Assembly (NCBI GenBank): GCA_015501585.1
Contig: JADNRY010001221.1
Coordinates: 1 to 14,759 of the forward strand
Direction: 5' to 3'
DNA from: Rhodocollybia butyracea
Taxonomy: Eukaryota; Basidiomycota; Agaricomycetes; Agaricales; Omphalotaceae
DNA: 14,759 nucleotides
Every line of letters starts with the position of its first letter. The stretch's first letter is position 1. Positions 1-8,830 of this stretch are shown here, piece by piece. The notes below the pieces were generated by a model. That model was not told the origin of the DNA and searched no databases. It saw nothing but the letters and a program-made list of their open reading frames with translations. The position numbers and the translations under genes are program-made.

Positions 1-158
1 ATGTAATTGGCTAAATTACCGCTAGCATCCCAGAGTTCAAAAATTCCACCTGCTTCGATGATTTCCTCGTTTCACCTTCTCTTTCTCCCTGCAATGACTT
101 CAATATGTCGCCTATCGACGATCTCCTCTCACTCCTAACCTTGACACACCAATCATGA
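1..158 (+). promoter_or_regulatory. 5' leader with upstream short ORFs ahead of the bZIP gene
   Basis: Three upstream ATGs precede the chosen start. ATG-TAA at 1-6 is a start directly followed by a stop. A 26-codon ORF begins at ATG 58 and ends at TAA 136-138. A third, ATG 105 (MSPIDDLLSLLTL...), ends at TGA 156-158 and overlaps the main ATG at 155. Gcn4, Cpc1 and ATF4 mRNAs are known to be controlled by such upstream ORFs, including overlapping ones. Caveat: given the frame slips in this gene, the third ORF could instead be the true N-terminus displaced by one missing base near 154. The transcription start is not visible. Confidence 0.4.
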
Positions 159-871
159 ACGATCTGGTTGATGACTTGGGACATACGGCTCTGAATACGG
201 TGGCATTCCTTTGTTCAATGACGGTGCCCTGTCTATGTACCAGCTCCTTGAATCACAATATGTAGTGCAGGAGCAGGTAAACGAGCTTTCAAAGTCAGCG
301 CCTATCGTTTTACCATCATTTGATGCCGTCAATCCTACTTCTCTCGTCGAGTCCGCTGTGTCCGACCCATCGTCTGAACCTTCCGCTCCTTCCTCAAAGC
401 CAAATCTGGTCGCGGCCGTAAGGTGACTGCTACAGGTACCCGAAGAACATCACTCCAGAGTCCCTTGTTCCTGTTGATGCTCCATTCAGGCGAGACAATA
501 TGTCAGTCCATCTGCGACCTCTCGCAAGGAGCTCCTGCTGCGTTCCTCAAGTCGCAGAAGCGCAAGCGTTCAAGGATGCAGGCGTTCGGTGATGAGGAGG
601 CGCAGAGCTCTACTTCATACCCTTGGCCGAGGGTGATGCAGCGGAAGAGCAGCCTCCACTTAATGCGACGGAGAAGGAGCTAATTGAATGGAAGCGTCGT
701 CAGAACACTTTGGCGGCGCAAAGAGTCGAAAGAGAAAGCTAGAGCATCAGAGTTCCTAGAGACTCGTGTAAAGGATCTGGAGTGCGAGAATGAGATGTTG
801 AAGGTAAGAGCAGAAACTCTCGAAGCGCTCTCAGGGCCCATGATATATTCCTTCCGGCGACGGAAGCTTGA
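155..871 (+). CDS. Gcn4/Cpc1-like bZIP transcription factor, frame interrupted
   Basis: A basic leucine-zipper DNA-binding regulator, probably the nuclear activator of amino-acid biosynthesis genes (general control). The basic region is seen at 692-750: KRRQNTLAA, then KSRKRKLEHQ in the next frame, matching the bZIP signature N-x7-R/K. The zipper follows at 753-832 with four leucines spaced by seven (FLETRVKDLECENEMLK, then VRAETLEAL). The start ATG at 155 gives MNDLVDDLGHTAL; the last frame ends at TGA 869-871. Read through, the product is about 241 aa with no intron needed. The frame must slip by one missing base near 192, 398, 442, 486, 533, 619, 719, 751 and 829; 717 nt plus nine makes 726, divisible by three. 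Each segment reads as sensible protein without stops, so sequence error is favoured over a pseudogene. The Gcn4 assignment rests on the basic region and the short-ORF-rich leader. Confidence 0.75.
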
Positions 872-1190
872 TCTGATCGGGCTCTGTTCCCTGGTAATCC
901 AAACGCTGTCTTGTCGTTCACCAGTTTTTTTAACAAAATAATCCAAAAAAAAATATCTTTATTTCCATCGTTTTTTTTTTTGTTCTATCTCCCATGTACC
1001 ATTACCCAGTCGTATCAACTACCTTCAACTATTCAATAACTGGCTCGTTAGGAGTCTTTCAGTTCCCATTCCCTTATTTTAACACGCCTACTTTCCTACC
1101 ACTATTTTCAATGTATGTTTCCTCCGTTTTCGAATTAACTCTTCTATATTGTGTCCAATGATAATGGGCATGCTCCGAGAATGATGTATC
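872..1190. other. Intergenic, AT-rich, no gene seen
   Basis: This is the 3' flank of the bZIP gene and the 5' flank of the tRNA. It contains several T and A homopolymers (around 925-985) but no ORF of convincing composition and no recognisable motif beyond general AT-richness that could serve 3'-end formation. Confidence 0.5.
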
Positions 1191-1280
1191 GGCGCTATAG
1201 CCAAGTGGTTACGGCGACAGATTTGAACCACATTATCTGTTCCTCTTTGAGGGCGCAGGTTCGAAACCCTGCTGGCGTCG
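1191..1280 (+). tRNA. tRNA-Ser(UGA) with a 7-nt intron
   Basis: The cloverleaf folds by eye. The acceptor GGCGCTA (1191-1197) pairs with TGGCGTC (1273-1279) through two G-U wobbles, with discriminator G1280. The D arm is GCC/GGC with an A-box-like TAGCCAAGTGG. The anticodon stem is ACAGA (1217-1221) with TCTGT (1236-1240). The loop reads TTTGAA, then a 7-nt insertion (1228-1234), then A, which gives anticodon TGA at 1224-1226 and an intron at the usual 37/38 position. A CCTC/GAGG variable arm marks it as class II serine. The T stem GCAGG/CCTGC encloses an 8-nt loop, one base too many (an extra C near 1268), which fits the one-base errors elsewhere. Internal A and B boxes are present. Confidence 0.87.
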
Positions 1281-1291
1281 GGAATATCTGT

Positions 1292-1300
1292 GTTTTTTTT
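1292..1300 (+). terminator. RNA polymerase III T-run terminator
   Basis: A run of T residues begins about 12 nt after the tRNA discriminator base, the standard polymerase III stop signal. Confidence 0.75.
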
Positions 1301-1363
1301 CGTAAAGCAGTTGTGGACAATTGAATTGTATTACCAACATAATATCTTTACCTTAAAACGTTG

Positions 1364-2189
1364 ATGGTGTTTTCTAATCTCTCCCATAACGAAAAAGACG
1401 CCTTTTTTTCTCTCCTTGACGAGTATGTCCTTTGTACTCTCGCTTGTTCTGAAAGATGCACAATTATCACCAGGTACTTCCAATCTCGTCCAGAACTTGC
1501 AGCTAGATTGCAAGGCTCTGACGGCGATATCGATGTCGGACAAGTTGCTGGCCGTGTAGCAGCTGCAGCTTCAGCATTTAGCGGCGATGCACCTCCGCCT
1601 GCCCGCAGAGCACATCAAGAAATCTTGATCCTCCTGCTGGACTTGTTTCAAAACAGGTGCGCATCTGTGGTATATTACGCTTTCTCTCAACTGATAACTT
1701 TTCACAGCGATTAGGCGACGTAGACACATCTTCGAAAAAAAAACATGCTCGTTTCTGGATTATCAAGGAAGCAGCCTACCATACACAATACACCGATTGC
1801 TCCTTCGGCATTTGGAGCCAAGAAGAATAACTTTGCGCCTCCGCCACCTCATCGAGCAGAGCCAGAGCCAGAACCGGAGGACGAAGAACAGGGAGAATGG
1901 GCAGAAGCTCTATACGATTATGATTCGAATGTGAGCGATCCTTGTATTTGAATCTCGACCGTAATAAAAATACCTTCTACCCTCTGGGATCGGTTTTACA
2001 GGATCCTGCTGATCTGCAGATTCGTGCCAACCAGAGAATACTCGTTACTGAACGGACGTCGGATGATTGGTGTGTTATCCTGTGCTTTTTCCCATTCGAC
2101 TGGGGTGTTGAGATTGGTATCATAGGTGGAAAGGTGAAGTGGATGGACGAAGCGGTTTATTCCCTGCTACCTATGTCAAATTGTTATAA
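1364..2189 (+). CDS. Small SH3-domain protein, five exons
   Basis: Probably a cytoplasmic adaptor binding proline-rich partners, as in actin or endocytic assemblies; the partner is unknown. Exons: 1364-1422, 1474-1656, 1708-1930, 2002-2069 and 2126-2189, with GT-AG introns of 51, 51, 71 and 56 nt. The N-terminus is MVFSNLSHNEKDAFFSLLDE, continuing YFQSRPELAARLQG. A linker (FAPPPPHRAEPEPEPEDEE) leads to a C-terminal SH3 domain: EALYDYDSN (ALYDY), DPADLQIRANQRILV, DDWWKGEVDGRSG, GLFPATYVKLL, stop TAA 2187-2189. The conserved ALYDY, WW and P-x-x-Y positions are present. Two compensating slips are inferred: a missing base near 1655, and an extra A in the nine-A run 1735-1743 (eight would read SSKKNM). 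Together they leave 198 aa. An error-free alternative uses the acceptor ending at 1713, giving QNRRRRHIFEKKNM. The ATG at 1364 is the first in frame. Confidence 0.8.
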
Positions 2190-2700
2190 TACATTGAGGA
2201 CCTTCCCAAAACAATAACTGTGATACTTTTGCGACGAAATATGGTATGCGCGCTTTGTCCTTACTAACTCTGTATTTTCGAAGTCACCCGAGTGTTAGTC
2301 TTACCAGTTCTTTTGTAGGCTTCATCACCAAGGAATTAATAGAGACTACATATGACGCTACACATGATGGTAAGGCCTTAGGCTCGAGAAGAATTTCTGT
2401 AAGCATGAGCAAACTTGTGTGACAGCTGTCCACCTTGCATACGCAGAAATATGCACCCAGTCCAAGGACCTTTATGATAAATCCATGGGTATAGAACTTT
2501 GAACTGGTAAGTATGTGAATTTCAAAGCCCGACTAAAACTCGAATCCCAAGGTTTATGCATAAGTTGTGCCACTGGTGCTGGTGTAGAAAGGACTGAAAA
2601 AAAGGCATGCGCGATGAGTAAGGAGAGAACGGGCTGATCGGTTCCCTAGTACATGCATAACAAGATTCGTAAAGGACAAAAGCCATGGATGGATAGTGTG
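2190..2700 (+). other. Possible exons of an unidentified gene, or spliced 3' region of the SH3 gene
   Basis: No product is recognised. Two intron-like signatures are visible: donor GTATGC at 2244 with a perfect TACTAAC branch site at 2262-2268 and AGs at 2283, 2305 and 2318; and donor GTAAGT at 2507 with GACTAAAAC and acceptor AG at 2551. Between them one frame reads FITKELIETTYDATHDGKAL from 2321, and after a one-base slip near 2418 another reads VTAVHLAYAEICTQSKDLYD up to a TGA near 2500. Upstream, YIEDLPKTITVILLRRNM lies in frame directly behind the SH3 stop codon. These could be coding exons or a spliced untranslated region. Confidence 0.25.
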
Positions 2701-3949
2701 TAAGAAGTCAGAATACGAAGCTCGTTTTTGAATTAGGGCAGTAGAGCGTGGCCCGTGCGCGAGTGTATACAGCAATGAAGGGTCTGGATACCAGAAGAAC
2801 TTTCAGGCTCACCACTAGTGTTGGTACTCGAATCAAAGATAAGTAGTCAACGCACAGTAGGTATTCATCATCTACAGCTCGAGACAAGTAGGCATGAAGT
2901 TCGGTGATCAATAGAGTAGCAGCAGAGCTTACCAGTTCCTTCAAGTTGTATCTAGGTAGAGATAAAGTCCCGGCGAGCAATATCTGACGTTGTGTATGAG
3001 ACAGTTTATCGGAGAAATGGGATGCAGCGTAGCAAGTATTACATGATAATCCCATTCAACGATATAAAGCTTCGAGCGATGTTCTTTGCGGCATTGTGCG
3101 ATGATGAAGAGTTTCTATGTGGATATGGAAGATTGAGTGAGCATACTTCGCCTGCTTCAGAGGCACACATCCTGAAGTACTGTGATTATAGATCCATAGA
3201 GAGAGAATTGAAGCGAAAACTCGTGAAATGACTGTATTATTTAAATCGAAGACGATGTTGAAAGCCAGAAAAAGCCAGGTCTTCGTTCATCGACGTACAA
3301 CCCCTTGACAGAGCACTCGAGAAGAAAAAGGTCCAAACGAAAGATTCTTTGGAAAACAAAGAATTCTCCAGTAATTTCCTGGTATGCCATTGGCTTGTTA
3401 ACGCGTTGAAGGAGAGAACAGAAGTGCAAAACAGGCACACGTGGTCGCGCCGGCGCCCGAGCATTGTACTTGACTGGTGCCTACTGAAAGTCATCTTATA
3501 TGTTATGGCTTCTTGATCTCAGGTTTTCTGCTCACTTGCTTCAACAAAGCTAGGCTCTCAACCCCAATATTCTAGCCATCTGACAATCCCCCGGCCCCGA
3601 CCAGCTATCTTTGAAACTTTAACAGCAGTAATATGTTTCATTTCGCTGTCCGACTCGAACGGCCTCAGGTGGATAACTTCGCTTCGTATTGGACACGATT
3701 TCTGAGACGTTTGCACTTTCTCCTTGTTTCTGTCTACCCTGATAAATCATACATGTGATTCCATGTTCCAGACTGCATACTCTCTAGCCTAACTAGCTTT
3801 CTCTTGCGAAGAGAATACTCGTTCGCCTGAACGCGGTAAGCTTGAGCCAGCCAATACGAGCCTTACCCATCTATGTTACCGCTAGAACCCAGGATGCTGC
3901 CCCCGATCGTACCAGCTGCTTTTTTGATGACGAAGTTTGACTACACATG

Positions 3950-3977
3950 GGTTGAATGATTCTATCATCTCTCAACC
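3950..3977. repeat. Small imperfect hairpin
   Basis: GGTTGA (3950-3955) pairs with TCAACC (3972-3977), and ATGAT (3956-3960) pairs with ATCAT (3964-3968) around a TCT loop, leaving a three-base CTC bulge. It lies in the gene-poor stretch; no function is evident and chance is possible. Confidence 0.4.
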
Positions 3978-4496
3978 AACATGGTAAGGAGCCTTTTCGA
4001 AGAGTCGCTGTCGTTTCATTTTTCGTTTTCAAGTTTTATTCGCGATGGACTAGCACATTTGTTCGCTTGTTAGAGGACCGAAAATTTTTCAGATCAAGCT
4101 TATCTCCGTCTGGTCCAGTATATCATTGGTTCGCTCTGTCTTTCTCTCACTCAATGTATCATGTAGACTATTTACCTGGTTCATAGTAGAGAATCATTCA
4201 AATCAGGGTCAGATTTTACCCGGATTGACTTCGTCCAATGCCTCCTGCCTTCCAGACTGAATTTCTACCGCGATGGAACCCAGGATGTGGCAATACTCTT
4301 GGTACAAAGTATGACTTTCTCATATCCATTTCTAATGCCTTTGGGCGAGGGCAAATCCATCGTTCGTACTCTGTTTTTCAACATTGAATTCTGTCGATGG
4401 TTGATTGTCGTCGGTTTGTCTTGATGATTTTTTGTCGAATGTTATTTTGTACTCAGGCCTTGACAGAGTTTTATGTTTGAGGCGCTGACGAAGCTA

Positions 4497-4503
4497 TGAG
4501 TCA
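4497..4503. promoter_or_regulatory. TGAGTCA, Gcn4/AP-1-type site
   Basis: A perfect palindromic-type bZIP recognition heptamer. It is notable because the window encodes a Gcn4-like factor, but it lies about 800 nt from the nearest supported start codon and such a heptamer occurs often by chance. Confidence 0.2.
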
Positions 4504-5029
4504 AGCCTTTTCGAAACGTGAATGCGATTAGTGCTCGCCTTAGGTACTTACGGGCTTCCGAGTCGTTTCGCGGTCTCTCGTCGCGAGTCCATAGTTGTAT
4601 TTCTCAGACACGACGAGGCAATATGCGGTTCGCAGGAGTTCATCAGGATCCCTGATGGGAGCACTCAGCACTGGCTGCTGTTAATCTTCAGGCTCAGCAC
4701 TTGACAACGACGCCATGGCTAACACGACCTCTTTCTAATTTGCTGTCCTTGAGTCGATAACGTAACCGAGGTGTCGATTCCTCGGCGACGCGAGTTTGGT
4801 CAAGTATATGGAGTGGCGATGAGAAAAGCAGAATTGTTCGCACAGCGGACCTCGCAGATGGAAACAGCAGAAGGGAGTGAGTTGCTGTAAATAGGATCAT
4901 GAGACAGTTTTGGCTTTGTTGGGTAGCAAGACAGGCTAATAGAGATATTCATTCATGACACGATCTGAAAATGGCCGAGAAGGAGGTAACGCCGATCCAG
5001 ATTTCGATTCCGGCGGGATGAATCACCCA

Positions 5030-5160
5030 AAAAGATAAAAGAGATTTGCCGGTCCCTTCTTTCCCTACACCACCGCAGACTAAGAATGTTTTCCGTTAAA
5101 GCTGAGAGAGCGTCGCGCCTCCCGAGGCTTACAAATAAGGAATACTTTTCTCACGTGAGC
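5030..5160 (+). promoter_or_regulatory. Probable promoter region of the SS18-like gene
   Basis: Upstream of the SS18-like gene there is a TATA-like GATAAAAGAG (about 5034-5043), pyrimidine-rich sequence, and a CACGTG E-box at 5152-5157 inside the palindrome CTCACGTGAG, which suits bHLH or bZIP factors. The transcription start is not defined, so the assignment rests on position and motif only. Confidence 0.3.
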
Positions 5161-5512
5161 CTAGCCTTTCATTCTGTTCGTTCAACATCTTGGTGTAACC
5201 AGCAGAAAAAAGGTCTTTTTCTCAGCAGAAATTGGCCGTAGACGGATTTTGCAGGGTCTTTGACGAACGCGTACGCTGTCACGACGTTCTTCTGGCTGCA
5301 ATTTTCACGGGTCAAATGATACACGTCGATCGGAATCAGCATACACCTGTTCTTTCGGCGCATTCCAAGCAAAATATTATAATTTCTGCAGAGACTCAGC
5401 TTCGGGACTGGACCGAATCTTCACCGAGAAAACAAGCCAGAATTTCGTCTCCTTTGCAGCCAGAAACAATCCTTCCAGGGCCAACAACGCCCAAGGATAA
5501 TCAGCCCATAAA

Positions 5513-6107
5513 CGGCCAATCCGGAGGCTCCTTCAACCCCGGCGAGTCCTGCAGACGGAAATTCAACATCACCCACCAGAGAACACAGCAGTTCCTCGCT
5601 GTCTCCCGTCACAGACACCCACAGTTCTCCGCCTCCAGCAACGACGAATTCAACTTCAAACCTCGACGCTTCGGCGTTGGAGCAGCAAGCAGATGACAAG
5701 GCTTCTCGTCAATCCACCCCATTAAGCGAACTTTCGCCTCCGCCAGACGACGACGAAGACGAAAAGAAGGAAACCGAAAACTCTACAGAAGATGCAGATA
5801 CAAAGAAGGAATTGCAGGAACTCCCAGAACATCCTTCGAACCCATATCCTACTGCGCCTGCATCTTCTACATCTCCACACGATACCCAACCGCAACCTGG
5901 AGGAAAAGATCCAAAAGTGGTCGCCATTCTCGACCTGAATAGTGAGCTGTTTAAGTGGGTGGATCATGCTAGTCGATCACATACTCGTAATAATGTTCCT
6001 TCATAGGGCTTTGCTGGAGTTCCAGACACGTGGAATGAACTCTTCAGATACACGATTTCAGCAGTCAGTTTTCCCATATAAGTATCCAGCGACTGATCTT
6101 TTCTGAC

Positions 6108-6140
<33 letters not shown>

Positions 6141-7192
6141 GGCTACTAGATTTGCATCCAGGCTGCAAAGTAATCTCAATTACCTTGCAACTGCGGCAGA
6201 CCGCCCGGTTAGTATTTACCCTGGGCTTTGACTGTACTCTAACTTCCTCTTATCCAGAGTTCTCTTTCCACAACGAGCTTTCCTCCAATGGACCCGCCTC
6301 CGCCAATTGACTTTTTACCTATGGAGCGAATACAGCAGCTTTATGCCGACCTTCCCTCTATATTCTCAAGATCCATTGCTCGACATCCTTCGGCGAGCGG
6401 GATGGGCGGGAATAATTTAAAACGCGAACGTCCAGACGAGGGCTCATCTGATCCGATGGCCGCACATAAGCGTCGGGATATAGGTGAAGGCAAATCTACA
6501 AACGGTGGCCTGATGCCTCCACCTTCATTACCGTTCCAGGACCAACTCTCGAATGGGATTCCATCCTCTTCGTCTTCCTCCACAGCAAGTGGCTCGTCAC
6601 CTATGCCCATGACCCACAACTGTCTGTTGACGCAATGTCTGGTATGAACTCGCCTGCACCCAGTCAGAATATTAGTGGTACCGGCAATCTGCCCAATGCA
6701 GGCATGTCAGAGGCCCAAATGAACCAAGCTACGGCGGCAATGCGGGAACGAAGGATGACCTCCATACGCGCTCAGCAGCCGCCAGGGATACAACCTTCTA
6801 TACCTTCGACTCCTCAGCAACAAGGCGGAAGACACATGTCTCCTCCTTCATCCGCTGGCGGTTCGTCTAATCAGCAAATGTCACCTACATCCACTCATGG
6901 TGGGGGCATTGGCGGACCCTCAGCCCCATGGGTAATTCGGGCCTCTCAAATAATACCGGTAGCGGTAGTGGAGGACTGTCTATGCAGCAATTACAGCAAC
7001 AAGCTTTTGCACTTTTGCAGACTCAGCCCCCACATCCAATTGTGCAGTATGCGGCTCGCATGATACCAAACTTTAGCTCGTTACCCATGCAGGATCAAGC
7101 AAAGCGGATTTTCCAGGTGAATTTGTTTGCTTGCTCGCTCTAGTATAAATCTTTACAGTGTAACACAGGTGATGCAGATGCGGCAACAACAG

Positions 7193-7238
<46 letters not shown>

Positions 7239-8413
7239 ACAGCAACAACAGCAACAACAGCAACAACAGCAACAACAGCAACAACAGCAACAACAACAGC
7301 ATTCTTCGCCGCAGCAAATGAGCGGGAACATGTCTGGAATACCTAACGGTTCATTCCCCAATCAATCGAGTCCGGTTTCTCCAATCACCCCTCAGGCACA
7401 GATGAACCCTATGATGATGGGTGGACAGGGCGGTATATCCGGCAGTATAGGAGGTGGTATGAGCGGGGGAGGCAATATCGGCAACATGAACCAGATGACA
7501 CCAAACGCACGACAGCTAATGCTTATGCAACAAAGTCGGGGAGGAGGAGGAGCCGCTGGTATAGGCGGGCATGGTGGAGCGATAGGATCAGGAGGCATAA
7601 ATGCTATGAATAACATGAACGGTCTTTCTCCTCAGCAGATCGCTATGTTTTCGTCAGCAGCAGCAGGCAGGAACAAATGTCGCAGGGTGTTGGATCACCG
7701 ACGCATTCGCATCATAGTGGAGGAGGGACTGGCTCGCCGATGTTACCTGGGAACGAGAATTTTCCTGCACTACGGTCAAATTCTGCTATTCCTGGAATTG
7801 CAAGAAGTGCGCGATCGCCACCAGATTCGATGGGAGTTGGTATGGGTGGTGGGATGGGTGGTGGGATGGGCGGTGGGATGGGTGTCATACCAGGGCCTGT
7901 AAATCAAACACCTCGTATGGCGCCAAGGGGAAATTCGATGGGTCAAGATGATTTTGCAACGGATGATGGGTGGCGCGGGCCCAACTCCCAGGGGCGGGAT
8001 GATGGCAGGAGCTAGTTCAGGGAACTTTAGTCCACAGCAGATACAAAACTGCAGCAGCAGCAGATGATGGGCGGTGGCCGTCCTTCGAGTGCTCATGGTG
8101 GCGGCTATGGCAGTAGCGGAGCCATGGGAGCACCGTCGCCGTCGGGAGTGCAGGAGGTGGATTTGGTGGTGGTATGGGTTCCTCTTCTTATCCTTTCTCC
8201 ACACCTTCACCAGGATTAGGCCACACTGGTGACTTTGCGTCTTCTAATCTAGGTATGGGTATGCCCCGACATATGTCTGCCACACCTGCCCCCGGACAAC
8301 ATATGCAAAATCCAAACATGACTATGAACATGAACGGCATGAACAGTCCAATGAGTGCGGACCAATTTCCTTTCATGTCAAATGGCTTTGACCCGTTCTC
8401 TTGGACTCAATGA
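5513..8413 (+). CDS. SS18-like (SSXT-domain) putative transcription co-activator, Q/M/G-rich
   Basis: SS18/SYT-family proteins are SWI/SNF-associated co-activators, so a nuclear chromatin role is inferred. A Ser/Pro/acidic N-terminus (5513-5954) leads into the SSXT-like block: AILDLNSELFK, ALLEFQTRGMNSSDTRFQQ, FASRLQSNLNYLATAADRP. Next come PPPPIDFLPMERIQQLYADL (6291-6350), a Ser-rich segment, about 39 Gln (7184-7299), and a Gly/Met-rich tail with GGGMGGGMGGGMG, ending SNGFDPFSWTQ at TGA 8411-8413. Introns: 5955-6006, 6064-6149, 6208-6257, 7117-7168. Frame slips occur near 6619, 6925, 7239, 7660, 8048 and 8150 (one base missing each), and near 7980 (one extra or two missing). The start is unresolved: the coding frame is closed by TAA just before 5513 and has no ATG near it. 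ATG 5316 opens another frame reaching this region, so a 5' exon or a further slip is likely. Confidence 0.72.
6064..6149 (+). other. Intron with a 23-T tract
   Basis: This GT-AG intron (donor GTCAGT, acceptor CTACTAG) splits the SSXT-like block between FQQ and FASRLQSN. At 86 nt it is the longest in the window because of an uninterrupted run of about 23 T at 6118-6140. Joining at 6063/6150 restores the conserved reading exactly. The T-run length is likely to be polymorphic or unreliable. Confidence 0.75.
7184..7317 (+). repeat. CAA/CAG trinucleotide repeat coding for poly-glutamine
   Basis: Mixed CAA and CAG codons give 19 Gln in one frame (7184-7239). After a one-base slip near 7239 there are 20 more (7240-7299), then H-S-S-P-Q-Q. 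The later part is a regular CAG-CAA-CAA unit. Read without the slip it would appear as an Asn/Ser run, which I take to be an artefact of the missing base. Poly-Q is common in co-activators of this class. Confidence 0.85.
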
Positions 8414-8830
8414 GACTTTATTATAGGTTCCTAGCTTACCTAAATGGTTTTGCTTTGCTTGCTCTCGATGTGCTGTGTTTGCTGTGTGGTTTGTCCCCAA
8501 CTCTAGAACTCTCCACTCTTTTTCTCGCTACGATTGGTACCTGTCTACTTTATCACCATCTTGGTTGTTCGCGTTCGTCTTTCTCTCCTCCCTCTCCTCT
8601 TACCTCTTTCTTTTTGGTCTCTCCATTGTTCAATGCTGTATATTTTTTTTGATCAACAGACAACTTTGTTATGATTGGATCCAGGTTGGATTAATCTACT
8701 TGCATCCATACCATATTACCAACTGAGCTCATGGTTTCTTTCTTTTGACATGTTTCTGTGGTTGTTCTAGTCGTAATATATATCCATACGCGCTCCCTTT
8801 TGTACATATAACCATGTACATATAGCCTAG
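8414..8830 (+). other. Probable 3' untranslated region of the SS18-like gene
   Basis: A T/C-rich stretch follows the stop codon at 8413, with pyrimidine runs around 8510-8650 and no gene-like frame. It ends in an AT-rich area carrying two identical TGTACATATA decamers (8801-8810, 8815-8824). The true poly(A) site is not identifiable by eye. Confidence 0.4.
8801..8824 (+). promoter_or_regulatory. Two UGUANAUA (PUF-type) motifs
   Basis: TGTACATA occurs twice, at 8801-8808 and 8815-8822, inside a tandem TGTACATATA direct repeat with 14-nt periodicity. In RNA this is UGUACAUA, a perfect match to the UGUANAUA element bound by Pumilio/Puf proteins, and the second copy has C two bases upstream as favoured by yeast Puf3. 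They lie about 390 nt past the SS18-like stop, so their inclusion in the mRNA is an inference. Confidence 0.35.

Larger units (their letters stand above)
2700..5030. other. Long stretch without a convincing gene
   Basis: Frames of 60-115 codons occur here on both strands (for example + 2992-3231 and - 2708-3055). None shows a family motif, homologous-looking repeats or a credible gene model, and opposing frames overlap. Part could be a gene with slipped frames that I cannot reassemble. Other items seen are a hairpin at 3950-3977, an imperfect repeat pair near 3876 and 4265, and a TGAGTCA site at 4497-4503. No tRNA, rRNA or transposon termini were recognised. Confidence 0.4.

Noticed and set aside
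155..871. Calling the bZIP gene a pseudogene
   Set aside because: All breaks are one-base slips without accompanying stops, larger indels or loss of conserved residues, and similar slips occur in unrelated genes and in the tRNA.
2708..3055. 115-codon minus-strand frame
   Set aside because: It overlaps an opposite + strand frame, has donor-like sequences within it and no recognisable family features; not strong enough to call.
5421..5927. Ser/Gly-rich minus-strand frames opposite the SS18-like N-terminus
   Set aside because: They mirror the Ser/Pro/acidic coding strand and have no motif of their own.
7240..7317. An asparagine/serine-rich tract in the frame starting near 7127
   Set aside because: It is the poly-Gln CAA/CAG tract read out of frame after a one-base slip; the frame starting at 7240 restores Gln and joins the downstream protein.
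7140..7361. Minus-strand frame with a long poly-Cys run
   Set aside because: It is simply the complement of the CAG/CAA repeat.
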